Assembly (NCBI GenBank): GCA_003999685.1
Contig: CP021233.1
Span: 992,001-1,056,000 of the forward strand
DNA length: 64,000 nucleotides
Direction of reading: 5' to 3'
From: Taiwanofungus camphoratus
Lineage: Eukaryota; Basidiomycota; Agaricomycetes; Polyporales; Taiwanofungaceae
Position numbers and translations under genes: made by a program. This document shows positions 56,255 to 64,000 of the stretch, piece by piece. The stretch's first letter is position 1. Each line of letters begins with the position of its first letter. The notes under the pieces are model-generated. The model ran no database searches. It worked only from the letters and a program-made list of their open reading frames with translations, and had not been told where the DNA came from.

Positions 56255-57043
56255 ATGGCTACCGTCAACCTCTACAAGACGCCCGTAGCATCCACTGCCA
56301 CAGCAGATGGTCCACACTTGTATGGACCCGACCCATACGACATCAACTTCGCCTTCCCAGTCCATACAGAGTCACTTGAGACCGAGCGCGTCCAGCTCAC
56401 GCCTTTCGTTCCTGCCATCCATGCTGCGATTTACTGGAAGCATGTCGAAGCAAACATGCGTTCGCTCTTCCGTTATTACTACTCAGTATCCCATGCCACA
56501 CTCCACGAGTTCCTATCCTATCTGGAAACCATCCGGAATAATCCTGAGGACCTCTTCTTCGCTATCATCGATAAGACGCACCCGGATGCGGAGAACCCAG
56601 GGTTTGGCGGCAGCCTCGCGGGCGTGATGGCGCTCAGGGCGGCCTCGCCGGCGCAGCTGAGGGCGGAGATCGCATTCATGTTGGTATTCAACGAGTTCCA
56701 GCGCATGCACGTCGCGTCGACCGCGGTGGGCATCTTGCTGCGGTACTGTCTGGAGCTTCCGAGCGCCAATCCGCCGGGGCTGGGTCTACGACGTGTGCAA
56801 TGGTGCACGCACCCTGGAAACGCGCCGTCGATACGGTTGGCGACAAAAATGGGCTTCAAGCAGGAGGGACTTCTAAAATGGCTCTGGGTTTTACCGGAAG
56901 CGCTTTCAGGAGGAGGGGCTACGCCGCGGGATGGCGATCCGCACGCAACGAGAGATGGGCAAGACATTGTCGTCTTGGCCATGTATTGGGACATTTGGGA
57001 GAGTGGAGGAAGAGCAAATGTGAGGAAAATTATTGATCAGTGA
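56255..57043 (+). CDS. GNAT-family N-acetyltransferase (tandem copy 1)
   Basis: A single exon of 262 residues starting MATVNLYKTP. The opening LYGPDPYDINFAFPV is followed by ETERVQLTPFVPAIHAAIYW, the usual first strand and helix of RimJ/RimL-like (Acetyltransf_3) enzymes. FGGSLAGVMALRAASPAQLR and AEIAFMLVFNEFQRMHVAST form the central sheet. RRVQWCTHPGNAPSIRLATK, then MGFKQEGLLKWLWVL, is the acetyl-CoA-binding end (N..SIRLA..MGF..EG). Such fungal proteins acetylate unknown amines or small molecules; the substrate cannot be told. A paralogue follows 1.2 kb downstream in the same direction. Confidence 0.85.
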   Translation: MATVNLYKTPVASTATADGPHLYGPDPYDINFAFPVHTESLETERVQLTPFVPAIHAAIYWKHVEANMRSLFRYYYSVSHATLHEFLSYLETIRNNPEDLFFAIIDKTHPDAENPGFGGSLAGVMALRAASPAQLRAEIAFMLVFNEFQRMHVASTAVGILLRYCLELPSANPPGLGLRRVQWCTHPGNAPSIRLATKMGFKQEGLLKWLWVLPEALSGGGATPRDGDPHATRDGQDIVVLAMYWDIWESGGRANVRKIIDQ

Positions 57044-58287
57044 AGGGAGAGAGAACTTGAGTGAACACCACTGAATGACAACTTCATAATGTCGATACGA
57101 AGTTCCACACCTGCCGGGCTCTAGTGTGTATCTGGGAACTTTACTGTGCACACTGAATGCAATGTAGTCTTCGCCGTCAAATGTGCAAAGTGGAAAGTCC
57201 GTCAGTAGGGGAGATGGGCATCTAGCTGAGGAGGGCGCATGAGGGTCAGAGTTGATTGACTATTCAGCATTGTGAAAGCAGCAGCGGTGGTCTTCTTCCC
57301 AAAGGGGCACACACCGGCAGATGCCGAGACACAGTGTAGGAGGGAGTACCCCCAGGTTGACTTACATAACAGGGAAGGCAGTGGGCAGTAACTGCCGTGT
57401 TTCTGGCAGTGCAAGGGATTTGAGCAAAGCAAACTAATTAGCTTAGCGTATCGTGATGATCAGGTGAGGGTACCAACTCATACGTAGGCATAGTACGAGT
57501 ATAGAACGCCGTCTGGCGGACGATGCCGCTGGACACGAGAAAATGAGCGCTTGTCAAGTTGAAACGTGAATTTGCGATCCCAATTGGCGACCTTTCTACT
57601 ACATGCTCACCGTAAGTAGTACTCGAACCGTCGTTGCGCTGCCGTGTACGCACAGACAAGTGGTTCCCTCCCTTCAGCCATGTTGTCCGGTGCGTACTCA
57701 TGTCTCTGCTCTGACAATGCACCCAGCTGCAGAGATCCGAACTCATGTGCGATCACCCTTTCCTTGAAGTGCAGGTCAGGTTTGTCGGCAGAAGCCGAGA
57801 CCTCTGTTTGTCCAGTGCAGATATAAGTGCATTCATATGTATGCGTACACCAGAAAATGCGTCCTACTCGTATATGGTGGTTAGGGAACTAAAGGGAAGA
57901 GACGGTTTCCCAGGACAGATGGACTTGTGGATAGTAGAATACGAAAGTTTGGACTTTGATGTAATTGGAATGCATGTTTTGTCGTAAGCGGTATCATTTG
58001 GATAGCTGCAACCCACGTTCGTACCATCTGCAAGCCAACTCACAGCACAGTGCATCAATCGGAGTAGCACAGTATGACTCGATCGCTGCTGATCACGACA
58101 TAAAATTTATGACATTTCGAGGGCTGAGATCACCGGTGTTCACTCGAGTGCCCAGGCCTTCGCCTCTGCGCATGATCGAGTCAGTGCGTTAATAAGCGAG
58201 AGTGACTCCGAGAGCTACGCATCTGATATAACGAAGGACTGACCGAGTTGAGCGGAAGTAAACAATTGGTTGTCGTTACCACCCGCC
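57044..58287. other. Intergenic between the two GNAT genes
   Basis: About 1.2 kb, clearly less GC-rich than the second GNAT gene. Several short frames on both strands (for example 57438-57746 minus, 57745-57987 plus) lack motifs. No repeat or RNA gene recognised. Confidence 0.4.
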
Positions 58288-59073
58288 ATGTCCTTCCTCA
58301 ACCTCTACAAGCCGCCGGTCGTGTCCACCCCAGCCGCAGACGACCCCAGCCTGTATGGCCCGGACCCGTACGACATCAACTTTGCCTTCCCGGTGCACCT
58401 CGAGTCGCTCGAGACAGCACGCGTCCGGCTGACACCCTTCGTCCCCGCCGTGCACGCCGCAGCCTACTGGGCACACGTCGCGCCGCACAACCTCGCGCTC
58501 TTCCGCTATTACCCGTGGTTCCACACATCGCTGCCGGAGGTCCTCGCGTACGTCGAGACCGTCCGGGCGAACCCAGAGTACATCTTATTCGCCGTCATCG
58601 ACAAGACGCGCCCAGACCCCGCGCGCCCCGAGCTCGGCGGCAGTTTCGCGGGCGTGATGGGGCTCATGGCCGCCTCGCCGGTGCAGCTGCGCGCCGAGGT
58701 CGCGTTCGTGCTCATATTCAAGGCCTTCCAGCGCACCCACGTCGCGTCGAACGCGGTCGGCGTCCTCATGCGGTACTGCCTAGAGCTCCCGAGCGCGTCC
58801 CCACCTGGACTGGGTCTGCGACGCGTGCAGTGGTGCGCGCATCCAGGGAACGCGGCGTCGATACGGCTGGCGACGAGGATGGGTCTGAAACAGGAGGCAC
58901 TGCTCCAGTGGTTGTGGGTGCTCCCGGAGGCACTCTCGGAGGAGGGGAGAAAGCCACGGGAGGGCGACCCACACGCGCCGAGGGCTGGGCGGGATTCGGT
59001 GATGTTGGCCATATATTGGGAAGACTGGGAGGCAGGAGGAAGGGAGCATGTGCAGGCGGTTATTGATCGATGA
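58288..59073 (+). CDS. GNAT-family N-acetyltransferase (tandem copy 2)
   Basis: A single exon of 261 residues from the ATG at 58288 (MSFLNLYKPP); an in-frame TTG-led stretch of six codons lies upstream. It aligns with the first GNAT protein along its whole length: LYGPDPYDINFAFPV, FAGVMGLMAASPVQLRAEVA, YCLELPSA.PPGLGLRRVQW, HPGNAASIRLATRMGLKQEA. So this is a tandem duplicate. The codons are far richer in G and C at third positions than in copy 1, and this produces long open frames on other strands that are only shadows. The substrate is unknown. Confidence 0.86.
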   Translation: MSFLNLYKPPVVSTPAADDPSLYGPDPYDINFAFPVHLESLETARVRLTPFVPAVHAAAYWAHVAPHNLALFRYYPWFHTSLPEVLAYVETVRANPEYILFAVIDKTRPDPARPELGGSFAGVMGLMAASPVQLRAEVAFVLIFKAFQRTHVASNAVGVLMRYCLELPSASPPGLGLRRVQWCAHPGNAASIRLATRMGLKQEALLQWLWVLPEALSEEGRKPREGDPHAPRAGRDSVMLAIYWEDWEAGGREHVQAVIDR

Positions 59074-60034
59074 ATAGGAACATCAGACGGCGGGGAGACT
59101 CTAGAATTTACAAGTATGTATCAGACAGTGTGTGATGCTATATAGTATAAGCATCCAACCAACACGGATTGTAAGCCCGGTTGACCCAGAGCACCTGCCT
59201 GTCGGTGCTCAGAGCATCGTCTGTCCAAACCGGGCAATCTGTTTGACAAATAAGGCATGCATGTCGCTCACCGCCGATCGCGAGCTGATCGCTGAGGAGC
59301 ACAGAAGAGGGGAACACGTGGCAGACACCGATCGCAAGAAGTACTGCAGCCGTGTGACGTCAAAAGGCAAGACAAGAGAACGGTATATAAAGTGGCTCAA
59401 AGCACTGGGAGTCGAGTTCCATCTTCTCCCCGTGCCCTCTCTTGTATGGCCTGCATAAGGACTGGACGCGAAAGGCCACGACAACAGGCAATAATTACGA
59501 TTGCCCGAACAAATCAGCAGAAAGGATATGATCGAGAGAAACACTCGCACCAGAAGCACGCCGACCAGATACAAGACATGACACGGACAGGAAAGGGTTC
59601 CTCAAGTCCTCGATCATAACCAATTAAGCAACCACGCACAGCAAACATTCACCGACCACGAGAGGGCAATCAGCCACTCGCATGATGCAAATATTATCGA
59701 CAGTCAGACAAGAATTGTATATATGATCCTTATGAACCTGTTCGCTCGCAGAATTGACTAAACATAATGAGGTATCAATGGCAGGCTGATACAGTTGGCG
59801 AAGGCCGCGTAAGAATCAAAAGCGAATCAAGAAATGACATCATGAGATCATGCTGCACTGAGAAGTGAAACCCTAAAATTCGTTCGATGGCTGTCGAACG
59901 GCAGAAGACAATGTTGAAAGGAGAGAGACGGTATATAAGGACATCTTGGTCAAAGAGACAAATCATCAACATTCTCCCCTTATCCTGATTCTTACCGTCC
60001 TCAACCAAACATTTTCCACATCTCGAAATATACG
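59074..60034. other. Intergenic with promoter elements of the DUF2945 gene
   Basis: About 960 bases. It holds a perfect CRE-type palindrome TGACGTCA at 59355-59362, a TATATAAAG at 59384-59392 not followed by any gene I can find, and a second TATA box near the next gene. The open frame at 59132-59458 shows no motif. Confidence 0.4.
59932..59939 (+). promoter_or_regulatory. TATA box of the DUF2945 gene
   Basis: TATATAAG lies about 95 bases upstream of the ATG at 60035. The pyrimidine-rich stretch between them, with CATCAACATTC, would be the transcription start region and a short 5' UTR. Inferred from position and consensus only. Confidence 0.5.
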
Positions 60035-60462
60035 ATGGCAGACAAACTCGAAGAAGGGCAAGAAGTCTCGTGCGTAAATTTACAACCGCTGAATACACGT
60101 ACTCTGACCCGATCTCTGTGGCCACATATAGCTGGCGGTGGGGAGGAGGGAACCCCTCTGGCAAAGTCGCCGAGATCGTAGACGACGGGAAGGCCTCGGT
60201 GACCAGTAACAAGGTTCGCATCCCAGCAAGGCTCGCACGGCGCCCGCCAGTCACTGACCAGACTCGCGTAGGGAAACACTGTGAGCCGCACAGCTCGAGA
60301 GGGGGATCCCGCCGTCAAGATAACCCGCAAAGGCGTGAGTACTAGTGCAGTGCAGTCTTAACGCCTCGAGACCAGTGCGAATACTGATGCACATCCTAGA
60401 ATGACGTTGTGAAATTGGCCCACGAGTTGAACGAGGTAAAGGACGGCTTGGAAGCTGAGTAG
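60035..60462 (+). CDS. DUF2945 (Tudor-like, hypervirulence-associated family) small protein
   Basis: Four short exons join in frame: 60035-60069, 60132-60213, 60272-60334, 60400-60462, giving 80 residues. The product reads MADKLEEGQEVSWRWGGGNP, then SGKVAEIVDDGKASVTSNKG, NTVSRTAREGDPAVKITRKG and NDVVKLAHELNEVKDG, ending EAE. This is the complete DUF2945 pattern: W.WGGG.PSG.V.E at the front and GNDVVK...EL at the end. The family is small, single-domain and found in fungi and bacteria; its molecular role is unknown to me. All three introns are of normal size (58-65 nt). A TATA box lies about 95 bases upstream. Open frames on the opposite strand are shadows. Confidence 0.88.
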
Positions 60463-61069
60463 GCCGGGCGGGAGACCGCCATTCGGTCAGAAAGGGGAAC
60501 GTTAGGTATCCTCAGTCCCCTCTTGTAAGTTTAAAGCAACCTTGATTGTCCCCAAGGCAGTACCAAGTGCTTACCGGGCACGTACGAGCGTATCCAAGAC
60601 GGCGCCATTTAATTTCTGAAAGACTACATATCATATCAGCGGATGTCCGTACGAGCGTCATCACAAGTCAGTGCAGGATCAGAGCGAGAGGGGTGGTTTG
60701 TTGGCATCGTCTTGTCGCCCTGTAGCAGAACTGGCAAGAAATGCGAGTGATTGTAGCCTATGAAATGTCCGGGGGTTGCCTTGAAGCGTGAGAATATATA
60801 CAACATGAGGTAGAAGCGCCCAAATCATTATTTACGTAATGAGCTTAGGGTGCCTTTTCTAGTCGCCAAATATCTCAAAAGTATCGTCACAGTCGATACT
60901 CTCCAAGCTCAACCCCACAAGACCTGCGGGTAGCAGTGGCCCGTGCACGTTAGACTGAGGAGTTTAGTGCCATAAAGAGGTAATATCACTTGACGAATAT
61001 CATATATCCCTCAGCAGATAGACGTCGCCTCGTTTCCCACTGGTGACTGAGTTCACCAATAAGGACATA
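60463..61069. other. Intergenic, promoter side of the PXR1-like gene
   Basis: About 600 bases with no open frame of note and no repeat recognised. It should hold the 3' UTR of the DUF2945 gene and the promoter of the PXR1-like gene. Confidence 0.4.
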
Positions 61070-62825
61070 ATGGGACTTTCAGGCAGGAAAAACAAACAGC
61101 GTATTCCTGCAGATCCAAGGAACTTATCTTGGGCAAACGGTATGCCAGATTCGATCTGTTAGTTGCAATCACTATCCCACTAATGAATACATTCCTGTTC
61201 AGATGCGAACAAATTTGGCACATCGTATCTTCAGAAATTTGGGTGGGATCCCTCAGCTGGTCTGGGACCATCCTGTGAAGGACGCACAAAGCACATTTCT
61301 GTACACCAGAAGCTTGACATGCTCGGAATCGGCGCGGACCACAGGAATAGCCAAGATGGAACTGCGTGGAAACAGGGCAGGGATTTTGAAAACCTGTTGC
61401 GCAGGCTGAACGAGAGTGCTGGTAAGGAGGGTGGGGTGGATATAGCGACTGATGAGACGAAAGTGGACGGTTTCGTCAAGCCTTCGATGATCTCGGGGCC
61501 TTCGACCCAGGAATCGGAAGCTCTGACTACGGTTGACACTCTAACCGGAGAGCCGAAGAAGAGCAAGAAGAGGAAGCAGGCTGTCCATCGCGATGTCGAG
61601 GCGTCTCGTGAAGAAGAAGAAAAGGAGAGAAAGAGAAGAAAAAAATCCAGATCTGTTGACGAGAGTCTTGGTGACGAAAAGCCAAAAATGAGGGGTAACA
61701 GGAAGCCCAAGAATGAAAAGAGCGAGAAGAATATATCCACAGCCCCCAAAGATGACTATTCAACGGCTTTTTCGAATATCCCCAAAACTCTGGAAAACGA
61801 GTCGGAGATTAGGGCAATTATCCAACCGCCTGTCGTACCTCGCCCGTACGTTTATCTCGCTTGTCCCTGCCTACCCTGTCTGTTGCCTATTCTACTATCT
61901 ACAGTATCGCTCTCTTTGAATTCGATACACTATTCGCTATTTTTCTTCTGAGACGTTACATTCATTTCCTTGCTCACTTCATGTTTCTGATTCACACAGC
62001 CTTCGCGCCCACCGCGCACGTCACATCGCCTCAAAGGGGCTTATCTCAAAGTCCGCAGCCGCTATTTCCGAGATTCTTGGGTTGGCTCCGGCTTCCTCTA
62101 CTTCGGCTTCGCTTTCAGCATATTCCTCTAGGCCCTCCTTTGACCCTATTAGCAGTGTTCCATCCGGGTCTACCACTCCTTCACCGGAACTCAAATTGCA
62201 AGATTTGACCACATCGAGCAAGAGCGTTATGGATTATTTCCGTGAGAAGCTTGCTGCAAAAAGTGGTATGCAGCCATCCGTGTCATCCAATGTTTCCATA
62301 AATGGGACACCCGCAACTCAGGCAGATGAAGAAGAGGATCGTCCTAGAATTGGTCTAGGGGGTTCGAGGGCACGTATGGAGATGCATTTCCAGGCAACTC
62401 AGCAAGCTTCTCCAGAGCCAGATGGTCGGTCCATCAAAACGTCAGAAATCAAAACTTACGAGAACAACAGCAAGGCCAAGAAGGACAGGAAACGCAAGCG
62501 GCTGGAACCAGATAACGAAGTCCATGTCAGCGATGGCAGTAACACTGTTAAGCTGTTAGAGGCAGGAAATAATTCAGAACCCGGGCAAACAGTCCTGAAG
62601 TCGTCGAAAACAAAGCGACACAGGAAAGAGAAAAAAAGGAAGAAAGAGGACGGAGAGGCAAATAGCTCTGACATTTCGCCTGGGGCTCTAGCTGAGACGG
62701 AAGTAGCAGCAGCTCGTCTAAATGAGTTAGCACCCGATATAGAACCTGGGAGATATACAGAGAGGAAGAAGTCGAAGAGAAGTCGGGAAAAGGAGGAGCG
62801 GAAGAGGAAATGTGAAAAGGCATAA
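61070..62825 (+). CDS. PXR1: PXR1/PINX1-like G-patch protein
   Basis: Three exons join in frame: 61070-61139, 61203-61845, 62000-62825, giving 512 residues. Yeast Pxr1 is a nucleolar protein needed for rRNA and snoRNA processing that also restrains telomerase; it activates the helicase Prp43 through its G-patch. The G-patch is at about residues 22-75: WANDANKFGTSYLQKFGWDP, then SAGLGPSCEGRTKHISVHQK and LDMLGIG. The motif around DGTAWKQGRDFENLLRRLNE follows, then RAHRARHIASKGLISKS, which is the family's conserved middle. The linkers and the C-terminal tail are very rich in Lys, Arg and Glu, with KKSKKRKQ- and RKEKKRKK-type nucleolar signals. The start MGLSGRKNKQRIPADPRNL matches the family. 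Confidence 0.94.
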
Positions 62826-63588
62826 TGGAGCAGGTTTGCGTGTGTACCTTCTTCTCTTCGCTCAGTGCACTGTTACCGTCGAGCGGCGTATTCTGAGCTT
62901 TCCTCGTTGTCCACACGGGAGGCACTCTAGACCTTTTTCCATGTCATACCTACGACTGCAACTTGGACTCGAGACGTGCTTTCCAATTCATTTAGAATGG
63001 GCCAATGTACAGTTTCTGTTCAGTTAGGCACGCTTTGACTTGAGACAACCGCCTAGCCTAGGAATTTATCGCCCTTCGAAGCAGATAAACCAAGGTGTCA
63101 GTATATGCTTTGTTCGTCATTCTGCGCCAGCATCGTGCTTAGATAAAGTGTTCTGCAGAGATGCATTACAAAGCCGATTCTTATAGTGTATGTTAATTAA
63201 TGAGCCCATAGGTTGGCAGTGACTTATGCAAACGAAAACAGCTTGCTTCCCCTACGACGGTTCTGGTTCATACAAAGGCGAGAATTGTGTTTACTAAATC
63301 GCGACCTGCGGTATCTGATAGAACTGCCGCTGCATGATTCAGTCAGACGGAAAATTACTGGATCCAAGAATTGTGCGCTATGCTACAGATCTGCCGCAAG
63401 GTCAAATAAATGTGTACCAGGGACGCCAAGCACTGACAGAAAAATGTGGGTATCAACACGGTAAACTACTGGTCCCATCGCGATGCCATACAACAGTTGG
63501 TTGACATAAGGGAAATGATTATGGACCGGCACTGGTCAGTACAACAAAACTGGAGTGATTCGAAGCAAAGAATCTCTTCACACAGACA
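62826..63588. other. Intergenic or intronic, right part of the window
   Basis: About 760 bases. It may include later exons or the 3' UTR of the minus-strand gene that starts at 63999, but I could not find in-frame exons with confidence. Confidence 0.35.
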
Positions 63589-63999
63589 TCAAGAGGCATA
63601 CCAATTACCCCTGGCAAAAGTATCATATCCGGAGCCATCAGGGACATCACCTTGATGCCCGTTCCATTGGGGCTCCTTATCCTGAACCATACCTGATACG
63701 AAATCGTGCTGCTGAAAAGGATAGCTTATCTGCTGGAGCGAGTGAAGCTGGTGTGGAGAATATGTTGATGCAAATCCCTGTCCAAGGGCATGGTTAGCGT
63801 TGGATGACTGTGAGCCAGGTACGGGACTTGGAAGGCTCGCAGTCATAGACGCCTGCATCGCCCCTGAACGCACTGCTTCTTCGAAGCGTGCATTGACAAA
63901 TGCCTCGTATTCAGGGGTGACAATGAACGGCTGATCTTCAGAGTTGTCAAGGAGACTCGTTGGCTCTGTTAGGCTGGGCGAGGGAAACGGCGTAGACAT
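63589..63999 (-). CDS. Unrecognised protein, N-terminal exon at the window edge
   Basis: A minus-strand frame starts at the ATG at 63999 (MSTPFPSPSLTEPTSLLDNS) and runs 136 residues to a stop at 63589-63591. It contains PFIVTPEYEAFVNARFEEAV, which looks like a short folded helix, followed by a Gln/His/Ser/Pro-rich disordered part. No known domain is seen. The frame may be a complete small protein, or its last codons may run into an intron: a GTATGC near 63601 is one possible donor. The start is trusted because the sequence before it is Met-free in frame within the one base left. Confidence 0.5.
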   Translation of the reverse strand: MSTPFPSPSLTEPTSLLDNSEDQPFIVTPEYEAFVNARFEEAVRSGAMQASMTASLPSPVPGSQSSNANHALGQGFASTYSPHQLHSLQQISYPFQQHDFVSGMVQDKEPQWNGHQGDVPDGSGYDTFARGNWYAS

Positions 64000-64000
64000 C

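Noticed and set aside
58248-59066. Long second open frame overlapping the second GNAT gene.
   Set aside because: A shadow of very GC-rich codons; it is Arg/Pro-rich and has no homology-like blocks, while the GNAT frame aligns with its paralogue.
60001-60330. Minus-strand open frames over the DUF2945 gene.
   Set aside because: The plus strand gives a complete, correctly spliced DUF2945 protein; the antisense frames have no support.
1-64000. CRISPR arrays, bacterial operons, rRNA genes.
   Set aside because: None seen; intron structure and gene families are those of a fungal nuclear genome.

Overview
The window looks like nuclear DNA of a basidiomycete fungus, most likely an agaricomycete. Nearly every host gene carries short GT-AG introns (usually 50-65 nt). 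The products are fungal types: a KRE2/MNT1 mannosyltransferase, an Emi1-like DUF3128 protein, a DUF2945 protein, a long homeodomain protein, tandem F-box proteins and small secreted proteins. The repeats are Tad-like LINEs. All gene models were spliced by hand from the sequence; no database search was possible.

Layout. 1-879: tail of a Ser/Pro-rich gene. 1603-7440: LINE copy 1, which has no ORF1, is damaged, and carries a solo LTR. 7670-10328: protein farnesyltransferase beta subunit, nine exons. 10871-18387: LINE copy 2, full length, both ORFs open. 19023-23913 (minus): two tandem F-box paralogues. 24203-26874 (minus): BRF1, the TFIIIB subunit. 29679-30828 (minus): secreted protein. 32146-33297: membrane protein. 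33754-34334 (minus): a second, probably damaged secreted-protein gene. 36316-37236: a 921-bp LINE derivative. 37350-38683: methyltransferase pseudogene. 39177-42678 (minus): homeodomain protein. 43507-45463 (minus): mannosyltransferase with a 10-nt microexon. 46229-46613: Emi1-like protein. 47707-55217 (minus): LINE copy 3, full length, both ORFs open. 56255-59073: two tandem GNAT acetyltransferases. 60035-60462: DUF2945 protein. 61070-62825: PXR1-like G-patch protein. 63589-63999 (minus): start of an unrecognised gene.

The most interesting signal is the LINE family. The window holds two apparently intact 7.5-kb copies, a 5.8-kb copy that ends like them but has an unrelated leader in place of ORF1, and a 0.9-kb derivative that keeps only the family's ends. 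All four are bounded by exact 13-14-bp target-site duplications, begin with nearly the same 5' bases and end in the same 3' UTR plus an A-rich tail. This looks like an autonomous element together with shorter partners that may use its machinery. The rest is ordinary housekeeping and accessory gene content with no obvious shared pathway. The two intact copies lie in inverted orientation around about 29 kb of host genes.
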